Below are positions 14,946-22,856 of a stretch of DNA of 24,396 bases, piece after piece. Both the position numbers and the translations under genes were made by a program. Position 1 is the stretch's first letter. Every line of letters starts with the position of its first letter. The notes beneath the pieces were generated by a model that saw only the letters and a list, made by a program, of their open reading frames with translations, did not search any database and had not been told where the DNA came from. Origin of the DNA: a virus; the IMG/VR virus record IMGVR_UViG_3300038696_000018, positions 1-24,396 of that record; one strand, 5' to 3'.

Positions 14946-15440
14946 ATGCCAGAAACACCTATGCAAGTTCGAGTCTTAGAGGCCCTACAGGTTAAACTCG
15001 AATCCATTACCAAGGGCGATTGCTATTCTTACACACTTAAAGGGCACGTCCACATTGGACGAACCCTGTTCGACGAGCAAGACCCTTTGCCCATCGTGTC
15101 GATACTAGAAGTCCCGCTACCTGCCGAACAACGCGCCGTTCCGCGCGGGGCCGCAGGGGTTAGCGGACCGTGGGAAATGTTTATACAGGGCTGGGTAACG
15201 GAGCCAAATCGCACGGCTAAGTTTATGACTCGGCAAGCGTACTACCTTAAAAACGACATCATACAATGTCTGACTTCCGAACGTCAAAAATTTAACGACC
15301 TTATGAACTCTGCGCCCATTTTAGGTATTAGAGAGATAACCGATATACAAGTGGATCGAGGCGTGGTACGCCCTGATGACGAAAGATCATCCACTGCTTT
15401 GTTTTGGGTGCCGTTGACAATAGGTCTCGCGGCAGGATAA
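14946..15440 (+). CDS. Putative tail terminator protein (U position)
   Basis: This 164-residue protein lies between the Z-like and tail tube genes, where lambda has U (131 residues). The pattern fits tail terminators: an N-terminal helix (VRVLEALQVKLESI), a strand with LPIVSILEVPL, a conserved-looking PWEMFIQGWV strand, a helix-rich middle (AYYLKNDIIQCL), and an end with ALFWVPLTIGL. Tail terminators form the ring that stops tube growth at the length set by the tape measure and dock the tail to the head. I recognise the general pattern and the gene order, not close identity with gpU. Confidence 0.68.
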   Translation: MPETPMQVRVLEALQVKLESITKGDCYSYTLKGHVHIGRTLFDEQDPLPIVSILEVPLPAEQRAVPRGAAGVSGPWEMFIQGWVTEPNRTAKFMTRQAYYLKNDIIQCLTSERQKFNDLMNSAPILGIREITDIQVDRGVVRPDDERSSTALFWVPLTIGLAAG

Positions 15441-15463
15441 AGAACTACGACAGCCATCATACA

Positions 15464-15483
15464 GGAGATTCCACCATGGCCGA
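15464..15483 (+). promoter_or_regulatory. Ribosome binding site and start cassette of the tail tube gene (copy 2 of a 20-base repeat)
   Basis: These 20 bases are identical to 11436-11455 at the internal scaffold start. The caggaga element 8 bases before the ATG at 15476 decides this start over a TTG 72 bases upstream in the same frame, which lacks a ribosome binding site and would overlap the preceding gene. Confidence 0.8.
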
Positions 15484-16273
15484 AACACAAAATTCAACTA
15501 GCCTCGTACTGGGCCGAGGCCAACTGCTTCTAGCCCCTTGCCCAGTTGGCGGAACTCTTCGCGATGCAAACGAGTTTATTTACATTGGTAATTCGCCGGA
15601 GTTCTCGCTGAACTTCGAAGAGGACACACTGGACCATTATGATTCTGATAACGGTATCAAAGAAAAAGACGAGTCGATTACACTGCAAGTCAATCGCACG
15701 GGCTCTCTGACAACCGATAATGTGGATCGCACGAACCTCGGTCGTTTCTTTCTCGGTTCGGCCAGCACACTTACCCAGACAGCTTCGACTGGGAACACCG
15801 AGACGTTTACGGGCGTAACCTTGGGGCGCTTCTATCAACTCGGTAAGTCGCTGACCAACATCACTGGTCTGCGCGGCGTTGCAGTGACAAGCGTGACCGA
15901 TGTTGGCGCAAACACGACGTATGTGGCGGGTGTCGATTACAAAATCAACGCGCAAGCAGGTCTTATCGAAATTCTTTCGACTAGCACTGAAATTTCTACG
16001 GGCGACGACCTCGTCGTAACCTATAATGTTTCGGCGCAGACACGCGACCGCGTAATCTCTGGTAATAAACCAGTCGAGGGCGGGCTTATGTATGTTGAAG
16101 CCAACTCTGTCGGCGCAAACAAAATCTATAAGATGCCGCGTGTCAAGATTCGTGCGAACGGCGATTTCAATTTGAAATCCGACGATTGGCAAATGTTGCC
16201 GTTTTCTCTGGAAATCCTGAAGTTCGCCAATTACGAAGCGATCTACGTGGATGGCGCACCGCTGGTAGTCTAG
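15476..16273 (+). CDS. V: Major tail tube protein (V position)
   Basis: This 265-residue protein fits a siphovirus tail tube protein: an N-terminal arm (MAETQNSTSLVLGRGQLLLA), strands around FIYIGNSPEFSLNFEEDTLD, the loop with HYDSDNGIKEKDES, and RTGSLTTDNVDRTNLGRFFL, a pattern common to tube proteins, and a C-terminal strand pair (MPRVKIRANGDFNLKSDDWQ, then LPFSLEILK). A central segment (about residues 120-190, with VTSVTDVGANTTYVAGVDYK) looks like a small inserted beta domain, perhaps the tube's outward decoration. Hexameric rings of this protein stack around the tape measure. It is preceded by the strong 20-base start cassette and followed by a good terminator, both fitting a highly expressed gene. 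Confidence 0.88.
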   Translation: MAETQNSTSLVLGRGQLLLAPCPVGGTLRDANEFIYIGNSPEFSLNFEEDTLDHYDSDNGIKEKDESITLQVNRTGSLTTDNVDRTNLGRFFLGSASTLTQTASTGNTETFTGVTLGRFYQLGKSLTNITGLRGVAVTSVTDVGANTTYVAGVDYKINAQAGLIEILSTSTEISTGDDLVVTYNVSAQTRDRVISGNKPVEGGLMYVEANSVGANKIYKMPRVKIRANGDFNLKSDDWQMLPFSLEILKFANYEAIYVDGAPLVV

Positions 16274-16301
16274 CAGCGCGGTAGCCAGAGTTTAGTAAAA
16301 A

Positions 16302-16332
16302 CCGGGGAGCCACACGGTTTCCCGGCTTTTTT
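16302..16332 (+). terminator. Rho-independent terminator after the tail tube gene
   Basis: The arms ccggggagcc and ggtttcccgg form a 10-bp stem with two G-T wobbles and an ACAC loop, followed by c and six T residues. An A run before the left arm could make it act in both directions. It lies in the 93-base gap between the tail tube and chaperone genes and probably lowers expression of the minor tail genes. Confidence 0.82.
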
Positions 16333-16366
16333 ACCCTTACAACCTTAAACTATCAAAGAGCCCGAC

Positions 16367-16837
16367 ATGTCTAAAAAAATCACCTTTAATATCCCGACCG
16401 AGTCAGTTAAGATTCCCGCGTCGGGTAAGAACAAAGAACAGTCTTTCGAAGTCCGGGGCGCGTCGCTGCCTGACGTGTCCAAAGTTATGCAGGAACACGG
16501 CGAGGCCATGGCCATGTTGTACGCACGTTTTTCGGACGATAGCATGGACGTGTCCGATAAGAAATTGGCGGGGGCTATAGCCACCCTATTGGCGGATATG
16601 CCTAAGTTGTGCGCGACGGTAATTTCGCTTTGCGCGGATAGCGCAGTGGAGCCCGAAGTCGCTTTACGTTTACCGCTGCCAGTGCAGGCAGAATCTCTTA
16701 TGCAGATCAGCCGTCTTACGTTCGTAGGCGAGGGGGCGGTGGGAAAGTTTATAGCCGTCGCAACCGAAATGCTAAAAGGCGTAGCGGGGGCGATGGCCGA
16801 GATAAAGGCTCCGCCGGACAACGGCCAAACGACTTAG
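16367..16837 (+). CDS. G: Tail assembly chaperone, short form (gpG-like)
   Basis: This 156-residue protein lies between the tail tube and tape measure genes, the constant place of the tail assembly chaperone pair. It has an N-terminal beta part (KITFNIPTESVKIPASG, then QSFEVRGASLPDVSKV) and a helical remainder (AGAIATLLADMPKLCATVIS and ISRLTFVGEGAVGKFIAV), fitting gpG-like proteins (lambda G is 140 residues). The chaperones coat the tape measure before tube protein polymerises around it and are absent from the finished phage. Codons 126-127 (GGA AAG) with the preceding G form a GGGAAAG slippery heptamer for making the longer fusion form. The ATG has only aaagag as a ribosome binding site. Confidence 0.87.
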   Translation: MSKKITFNIPTESVKIPASGKNKEQSFEVRGASLPDVSKVMQEHGEAMAMLYARFSDDSMDVSDKKLAGAIATLLADMPKLCATVISLCADSAVEPEVALRLPLPVQAESLMQISRLTFVGEGAVGKFIAVATEMLKGVAGAMAEIKAPPDNGQTT

Positions 16838-17070
16838 CCGAATGGTACGTTAGCCACAAGGAAGACGCCAGTTTGCTACAGTCTAATGGGCACGCAGATG
16901 TCGGCACGTACCCCCTTTGGGCTTTGTCGGAAGAGGCCGCTATCGTTCGCCGCCGCACAAATCAAGATCGCGGCAGCGAAATGTCCCTATTGCATAAAGC
17001 CGTAGGGGCTGTATTAAGTCAGAAAGCCTTTAAGGGATTCGCCAAGGACTTAAAGATGTTATCGGAGTAA
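16367..17070 (+). CDS. GT: Tail assembly chaperone, long frameshift form (gpGT-like)
   Basis: Slippage at 16741-16747 would join residues 1-127 of the short form to 107 residues read in the -1 frame from 16747, giving a 234-residue fusion (lambda gpGT is 279). The first part of the -1 segment is Arg-rich because it overlaps the G frame. After the G stop it turns into ordinary protein-like sequence: NDLAEWYVSHKEDASLL, then PLWALSEEAAIVRRRT and LLHKAVGAVLSQKAF. The T part has no ATG start and only a poor TTG candidate at 16873, which favours frameshifting over independent translation. In lambda, the T part binds the tube protein and the G part binds the tape measure, so the ratio of the two forms matters. 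The tape measure gene begins 6 bases after the stop. Confidence 0.82.
16741..16747 (+). other. -1 ribosomal frameshift site (GGGAAAG) for the G-T fusion
   Basis: The heptamer GGGAAAG stands in the zero frame as G GGA AAG, the X XXY YYZ phase needed for simultaneous -1 slippage, and is the same heptamer as in the lambda G-T frameshift. The -1 frame is open from upstream of this point to the stop at 17068. No other canonical heptamer was seen in the overlap. A G-rich tract (gaggggg) lies just upstream; whether it stimulates slippage is unknown. Confidence 0.85.
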
Positions 17071-17076
17071 AGCGCC

Positions 17077-20000
17077 ATGTCGAACCGCGATGTAAATTTA
17101 GTAGTCAAGGCTAAAGACCAAGCGTCTAAGGCGGTAGACGCGGTCAACGATGCGCTAAAAGCCCTTAACAGCACCCAGAAAAGCGCTGCGTCCGGCGCGG
17201 AAAAAACCTCAACAGGTCTTTCCGAGTTTGGCGCAGCGCTCGCGCAGTTGCAAAAACAAATCCGTTCAGATAGCATCGGCACCCGGATCGAAGCCGAGTT
17301 CGCCAAAGCGCGCCGGGGCGTAGAGCGCTTAGACAAATCTATCACTGAGTCGCGTGAATCCCAAACTCGATATGCGCTAGAGGCTGATAAAGCCGCGCGC
17401 AGCGTAGACAAAGAGCGCCAAGCGGTGCAGAGGTTGACAGCCACACTGGATCGCGAGCGCGCGGTATTGCGTGAACTTAAAAAAGAACGCACAGCGGCCA
17501 ACCGCCCCGTCGCCCGCGCCACGACCACTGGCGGCGTCGCCGACCCTGCCGACGTACAAAAACTAAAGCAAGTCACGGACGCTATCCAAGAACAGGAATC
17601 GGCGGTCCAAGGTCTGAAAGACAAATTGACTACGCAACGCCAAGCGGCCCGATCCGTTGAGCGTGAGTCTATTAAAATGGCCGACGCGAGTATCGCCGCT
17701 GGGCAAGCGGTCGAGAAACAAACAGCCTCGCTGGGCGACGCGCAAGCGGAAATGTTACTACTCGCAAAAGCTGCTGGTAAGTCGGAAGACGCTCTCCGCG
17801 ATCTTGGCGCAGCGGCTACAAGAGAACTTCGTTTGGCCGTAGGCGCACAAGCCCGCATTGTGCAGCAGGCCGCCTCTCAGTTTCGCGAAAGCCAACCGGG
17901 CGTGGCCGTGGCCGCTACCGAATTTAAGGCTGCCGAAAAAGCGGCAAACGAATACGCCGCCGAACTTGGCGAAAGTGCGTCCGAGACCAAACAGGCCCGT
18001 GCCGAGGCCGCCCGTTTAGAGGCTACGTTCAAAGCGTTGCGCGGTGAATCGGCGGGGCTCAAGGCCGAGTTTTTGCAACAGCAAACGACTCTCGGGCAAC
18101 TGCGCAACGTGTCCCGGGAAGCCGCAGGCGACCTTGGCCAGCTAGAAGCGCGCCAGATAAAGTTTACGCAGGCACAGCGGGCTGGGCAACAGGCCGTCGC
18201 GGAGACACGGGCCGGTACAGACCGCTACCGCGCTTCGCTAGACAAGTTGGCTACCGAGGCCCGCGAGGCTGAAGCCCGTCAACAGAAGTTAAACACCGCA
18301 ACGCGCGGATCGGCAGGCGCTTTCCGTTCAGGCGCAGGCGGTGCAAACTCTATGCGCGAAGCGCTACGCCAGTTCTACGGCGAGGGCCGCCGCGCGCTAT
18401 CTATCACACAGCGTTTACGCGGCGAAGTCCTGTCGCTGGCGACCACGTATGTAGGTTTCTTTGCGGCGTTCCAACAGGTCGGAGAAGTCGTCAACGCGTA
18501 CATGGCGCTCGAAGGCGCGCAGAGCCGTTTGAACGCGGTGTTTGACGGCGACCAAAACGCGGTAGCCGAAGAACTAGACTTTATGCGCCGAAACGCTGAC
18601 CGGCTCGGTATCGAGTTCGGCACGTTGGCGGACCAGTACACGCGCTTTGCAGCGGCAACGAAAAACACCGCGATTGAAGACGAGACGCGGGGCATCTTTT
18701 TGGCGGTAGCCGAAGCGGCGCGCGTCAATAAACTGTCTGGCGACCAGTTGAACGGCACGCTGAACGCCTTGGCGCAGATCAGTTCTAAGGGCGCTGTGCA
18801 AATGGAAGAATTGCGCCAACAGCTTGGCGACAGGCTGCCGGGCGCGATCCAGATTATGGCTGACGGCCTAGGCGTCGGCACGGAAGAACTTATTAAGATG
18901 ATGGAACAGGGCGAAGTTACGTCCCAAGCCCTCGTCAACTTCGCTGGCGAATTGAACAACCGCTTTGGCGGCCAGCTAGGCTCGGCGCTGGAAACGGCGA
19001 CGACCCAATTCGGACGCTTCCAAAACGCAGTCTTCACCGCGCAACTGGCTTTTGCCGAAGGCGGGTTTCTCGACGCGCTTGCCGAATTGTCAGCGACGGC
19101 AACCGACCTTCTAGGTAGCGCCGACTTCCTAGCTTTTCTCGACGACCTGTCTACGGCGGTCGCCGGAATCATTAAGATTGTAGCGGTCGCGGTTGAAAAC
19201 TTTAGCACGACTCTGACCGTGTTGGTCACTCTGTTCGCGCTTAAACTCTCACCCGTAGTCGTGGCCGCCGTGGCGGGGTTTATGAACTTCACACGGGCGA
19301 TCCGGGGGCAAGCGACGCCGACAATGGGTACGTTCAACAAAACGCTTGTACTGACAACCGGCGCTATGAAAACGACCGGCAGCGCAGCCGTCGGCCTGAT
19401 ACCTCGCATAAAGTTGCTAGGCGTTGCGTTCAAAGGTCTTTTAGCGTCCACAGGCATCGGCTTAGTTTTCGTAGCACTGGTAACGGTGTTCACGGCCCTA
19501 GCTACGCGTGCGAACGCCGTAGAAGCCGCGCTGACTAACCAACGCAAGACCATCGACACGCTGAAAGACGTATACGACAAAGGCGCGCGATCTATAGACG
19601 ATTACTCGGAAGCGTTAGGGAACCTTAACGCGGTCGAAGCGACTCGCAATCTGCGCGATTTACGCAAAGAATTGAACCAGACCGAGCGCGACCTAGATTT
19701 ACTTTTACAGGAAAAAGGCAATATCACCGACGGGTTTATGGCCTCGCTTTCTGCCGTCGGCGCAGGTTTCTCCCAACCTATCCAAGACGAACTCGAAAAA
19801 ATTATGAAGGCATTTGCTCGCGGAGAAATCAGCCTTCAAGACTTCACGAACAAGATGCAAGCGGTTGGCGAGACGAACGCGTTTAACGACCGTGAGTTGG
19901 CTAAACTAGAAGCCACTGTCGCTAAGACTTTGGACTATGTGGGCACACTGGATCAAGTCCGTAAGGCCCAAGCCCTCGTGACTTTGTCTTCAAACGCGGC

Positions 20001-21867
20001 GACGGACGCCCAGCGCGAACAAGCCCTTGCCGTTTTACAACTCGGCACGGCGTCTTCGCAACTAGGCGAAGGTTTCGTAGTTGGCCGCCGAGAAGCCCAA
20101 GGTTTTTCTGCCGTAATTACGGAGATCAGCAAAGGTGTTCCAGCACTATCAAATGAAATAAAACGGCTGGAAGAGTTAAAAAACCTAAAGGAAGTTTTAG
20201 AAGCGGACGGCTTACCTACGACGGTCGCCGAAATCACTGCCGAAATTCAAAAACTGCAATTAGCTTTGACCGCTACCCAACTTCTGGGCGGGCTATTCGG
20301 TGCCGACGAATCTATAGCTGCCAAAATCGCCGAGTTGGAAAAACTGGCAGATGTCGTCGGCAAAAGAATTGCGACTATCAATACCCCAGCCCGTACTTCC
20401 CGCGCAGCAGCCGACCCCGTAAAGGCGGCCATCGAGCGTTTACAAGAATCTGTTGCAAGCGATGAACTTAAAGTGGTCACGGATACCCTACGCGCGCAGG
20501 GGGACGATCTTGGCGCGGCGGTTCGTGAACGCGAAGCCTTTATCGACGACTTGTTTGACGGACTCAAACTGTCCCCGGCGCAGGCGACGCAAGTAGACGC
20601 GCTAAAGGAATCCTACGTCGCGCTCGGCGCGTCTTTCGTACAGGCCGAGAACGTCGCCGAGGCTAAAAAGTCTTTGGGCGAACTAAGCGACGCGGTGGTT
20701 TCCGCGCAGCGTGAATTGTCGTCCTTGCAGGCGGGTGACGCTACACCGGAAGCCCGACTAGTGCAATTTCGTCAAGAGCAAACAGATTTCTTAGAAGATA
20801 TTCGAAAGGGCACCGACCTGACTCTGTTTACGCCAGAACAAATGGCCGAGTTCGACCGACTTAACGCGTTGTATGTGTCAGCGACCAACGCCGCCTACGA
20901 TCTAGGCGAGGCCGAACGCCAGCTTTCCGATCAGCGCGCACAGGCCGAACAGGCCACGGCCCGCGTCAACACTTTGCTACAGACCCGCCGTGACCTAATC
21001 GAACAACTGAAGGTCCAGACCCAGCAAGGCGATTCAGCAGGGCTAGAGGCGAGCCGTAATCAAATCGCCGAGATCGACGCGAGCCTAAAGGGTGCGAGAC
21101 AGAGCGCTATTGGTTTCTGGACCGCATTAGCGGGTTCAAGCGACGACGCTACGGCGGAGAACGCACGGGCCCAATTGGCGTCAATCGGCGCTAGTATGGT
21201 GGAGTTTCAGCAGCGCGCCGCTGGCACCGACGTAACCATGGAAGACCTCGGGCGCACGATTGGCACTAATCTTGCAAGCGCTTTCAACGGGTTTGCGGAA
21301 GCTATTGCTAACGGCGAAAACGGTTTCAAAGCGCTCGGCGATGCTATCGCGAACTTCGTATCTCAAACGCTTATCCAAATTGGGCAGGCTATAGTACAGG
21401 CGCTTATTATGCAGGCTGTTTTCACGGCGCTAGGGATACCCACGGGCGGCGGCGGGGGTGCTCCAATTTTATCGTTCCTTGGCGGCGCGCAGACCCCAGC
21501 AGCGGTAAACCACTCGGGGCGCAAAGGTGGCCAAGGTTCCAATCGGTCACGTTCAGTATCAGCGGACACTTTTTTTGGCGCGCCGAAGTTCCACTCGGGT
21601 AAGCTAGGTAATGGCGAAATGCCCGCAATTATAGAGAAGTCTGAAGACGTGCTGACCGACGACAATCCGTTCCACTCTAAGAACTTGTCCAAAACCGTAG
21701 CGGGTATCTCGGGCGCGGGCGGCGCGGGCATGGACTTAAAAATCGTAAACGCGTTCGACCCAGCGGAGACTTTGGAAATGGCCGTTTCAAGTCGGGCTGG
21801 TCAAAAAGTTCTTTTGAATGTAGTACGGGCTAACAGTAAAGAGTTCCAAGCGGCGCTCGACTCATAG
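17077..21867 (+). CDS. H: Tape measure protein (lambda gpH position)
   Basis: At 1596 residues this is the largest product in the window. Residues about 1-430 are Ala/Gln/Glu/Lys/Arg-rich heptad-like sequence, predicted coiled coil. Residues about 430-620 match the conserved N-terminal tape measure domain (RGEVLSLATTYVGFFAAF, then NALAQISSKGAVQMEELRQQ and LPGAIQIMADGLGVGTEEL). Hydrophobic segments at about 709-735, 787-808 and 1428-1454 could cross the host inner membrane during DNA ejection. A second coiled-coil stretch covers about 860-1370. A Gly-rich hinge (PTGGGGGAP) follows the last hydrophobic segment, and the end (DLKIVNAFDPAETLEMAVSS) looks like the conserved tail-tip-binding part. 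It sets tail length and joins the DNA channel on ejection. The ribosome binding site is cggag. It directly follows the chaperone genes, as in other siphoviruses. Confidence 0.96.
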   Translation: MSNRDVNLVVKAKDQASKAVDAVNDALKALNSTQKSAASGAEKTSTGLSEFGAALAQLQKQIRSDSIGTRIEAEFAKARRGVERLDKSITESRESQTRYALEADKAARSVDKERQAVQRLTATLDRERAVLRELKKERTAANRPVARATTTGGVADPADVQKLKQVTDAIQEQESAVQGLKDKLTTQRQAARSVERESIKMADASIAAGQAVEKQTASLGDAQAEMLLLAKAAGKSEDALRDLGAAATRELRLAVGAQARIVQQAASQFRESQPGVAVAATEFKAAEKAANEYAAELGESASETKQARAEAARLEATFKALRGESAGLKAEFLQQQTTLGQLRNVSREAAGDLGQLEARQIKFTQAQRAGQQAVAETRAGTDRYRASLDKLATEAREAEARQQKLNTATRGSAGAFRSGAGGANSMREALRQFYGEGRRALSITQRLRGEVLSLATTYVGFFAAFQQVGEVVNAYMALEGAQSRLNAVFDGDQNAVAEELDFMRRNADRLGIEFGTLADQYTRFAAATKNTAIEDETRGIFLAVAEAARVNKLSGDQLNGTLNALAQISSKGAVQMEELRQQLGDRLPGAIQIMADGLGVGTEELIKMMEQGEVTSQALVNFAGELNNRFGGQLGSALETATTQFGRFQNAVFTAQLAFAEGGFLDALAELSATATDLLGSADFLAFLDDLSTAVAGIIKIVAVAVENFSTTLTVLVTLFALKLSPVVVAAVAGFMNFTRAIRGQATPTMGTFNKTLVLTTGAMKTTGSAAVGLIPRIKLLGVAFKGLLASTGIGLVFVALVTVFTALATRANAVEAALTNQRKTIDTLKDVYDKGARSIDDYSEALGNLNAVEATRNLRDLRKELNQTERDLDLLLQEKGNITDGFMASLSAVGAGFSQPIQDELEKIMKAFARGEISLQDFTNKMQAVGETNAFNDRELAKLEATVAKTLDYVGTLDQVRKAQALVTLSSNAATDAQREQALAVLQLGTASSQLGEGFVVGRREAQGFSAVITEISKGVPALSNEIKRLEELKNLKEVLEADGLPTTVAEITAEIQKLQLALTATQLLGGLFGADESIAAKIAELEKLADVVGKRIATINTPARTSRAAADPVKAAIERLQESVASDELKVVTDTLRAQGDDLGAAVREREAFIDDLFDGLKLSPAQATQVDALKESYVALGASFVQAENVAEAKKSLGELSDAVVSAQRELSSLQAGDATPEARLVQFRQEQTDFLEDIRKGTDLTLFTPEQMAEFDRLNALYVSATNAAYDLGEAERQLSDQRAQAEQATARVNTLLQTRRDLIEQLKVQTQQGDSAGLEASRNQIAEIDASLKGARQSAIGFWTALAGSSDDATAENARAQLASIGASMVEFQQRAAGTDVTMEDLGRTIGTNLASAFNGFAEAIANGENGFKALGDAIANFVSQTLIQIGQAIVQALIMQAVFTALGIPTGGGGGAPILSFLGGAQTPAAVNHSGRKGGQGSNRSRSVSADTFFGAPKFHSGKLGNGEMPAIIEKSEDVLTDDNPFHSKNLSKTVAGISGAGGAGMDLKIVNAFDPAETLEMAVSSRAGQKVLLNVVRANSKEFQAALDS

Positions 21868-21877
21868 GGATACACAC

Positions 21878-22852
21878 ATGGCTTTTATTACGGGCACCGC
21901 GACTGACCACAACGGATTTTGGTCTACGCTAATAACTTTTCTTACAACCGATTCGGATTTGGTCTCTGCGGGGGAAGAGTGGACTTCGGTATGGTCTGCA
22001 AACACAGGTCTTAGCCGCGTCCTAGTCGGCCCCGGATTAGCCGACCAAGACCAAGTGTATGTGGGACTTGAACTTATAGCTGATACCGCCAATAGCCGAT
22101 ACCATATTCGTGTTTACGGCATGACGGCGGTGATTGCGTCGGCCACGCGAATGAACGAACACGTCAACGTATCAGACTACTCAAAAGTGTTTCTCGATAA
22201 CACCGCTATGCCGTACTGGATCGTCGCCAACGGGCGGCGCATGGCATGGGCTAACAAGGTCAGCACGGTGTACCAAAGCGCGTACGCCGGGCTCCTGACG
22301 CCGTTTGCGTTACCGACATCGTACCCGTACCCCCTTTTTATTGGCGGCATGGCTTCGGGCGACCCAGACACAATTCCCGATTGGCGCTCTACTTCGGCAG
22401 GGCACGCCGACTATTTACACGCGCGCTATCAAACGCTGAACCCGACAACCGCATCGCAGGCTCGGCTATTGACGCCCGCAGGCGCGTGGATAGAAGTGAT
22501 TTCGCAAAGTGCCAGCAATACTGATTTTCCGACAGGGCACGCAGTGACTTGGCCTTACGGCGACCAAGGGATCGAAGGTAACGCGCAGACCGCGACTTCA
22601 AACTTTCGCCCGTTTCGGGTGCTACAATTCCAAAAAGAATCTTTCGGCGGCGACTTCGTTTTAACACCTGTTATTTTACATGCGCGCACGCCTGCCGAGC
22701 AAGTTTACGGTACTCTGGACGGTGTGTCGGCAGTGCAGGGAATCGGCAACTCGTCCGAAAACCTTGTGACCATCGGCGACGACGACCACGTATGTATCCA
22801 AAACGCTTTTCGCACAAGCGGTTCTGACTATTACGCTTTACGTCTGGAGTAA
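21878..22852 (+). CDS. Phage structural protein, probably tail tip or fibre component (first of a related pair)
   Basis: This 324-residue protein starts 10 bases after the tape measure gene, where lambda has M and L, but it does not resemble either. I recognise the type as a structural protein of unknown exact role found after the tape measure in some siphoviruses of proteobacteria. Readable segments are an N-terminal helix (STLITFLTTDSDLV), beta-rich sequence with GPGLADQDQVYVGLELIAD, then FLDNTAMPYWIVANGRRM, STVYQSAYAGLLTPFALP and YPYPLFIGGMASGDPDTIPD. It is rich in aromatic residues, Ser and Thr, with no signal peptide or transmembrane segment, fitting a beta-structured virion protein. The next gene has a similar layout. 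It ends with an ordinary stop just before the next gene's ribosome binding site. Confidence 0.7.
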   Translation: MAFITGTATDHNGFWSTLITFLTTDSDLVSAGEEWTSVWSANTGLSRVLVGPGLADQDQVYVGLELIADTANSRYHIRVYGMTAVIASATRMNEHVNVSDYSKVFLDNTAMPYWIVANGRRMAWANKVSTVYQSAYAGLLTPFALPTSYPYPLFIGGMASGDPDTIPDWRSTSAGHADYLHARYQTLNPTTASQARLLTPAGAWIEVISQSASNTDFPTGHAVTWPYGDQGIEGNAQTATSNFRPFRVLQFQKESFGGDFVLTPVILHARTPAEQVYGTLDGVSAVQGIGNSSENLVTIGDDDHVCIQNAFRTSGSDYYALRLE

Positions 22853-22856
22853 CCAC

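Noticed and set aside
15404-15475. TTG start 24 codons before the tail tube ATG
   Set aside because: No ribosome binding site, overlap with the preceding gene, and the ATG at 15476 has a strong start cassette.
15530-16192. Minus-strand open frame of 220 codons inside the tail tube gene
   Set aside because: It is opposite a well-supported structural gene, and its translation shows no protein-like domain pattern.
16873-17070. Independent T gene starting at TTG 16873
   Set aside because: The frame is open far upstream and a perfectly phased GGGAAAG site explains its expression as a fusion. An independent start cannot be fully excluded, since aaggaag lies upstream.
17019-17858. Minus-strand open frame of 279 codons at the start of the tape measure gene
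   Set aside because: Same pattern: it mirrors the Ala/Arg/Glu-rich coiled-coil coding sequence, and no other gene in the window is on the minus strand.
18375-19580. Long open frame (401 codons) on the minus strand inside the tape measure gene
   Set aside because: It is Ser/Ala/Arg-rich with no recognisable domain, no ribosome binding site, and lies wholly opposite a strongly supported gene. It reflects codon bias of the + strand gene.
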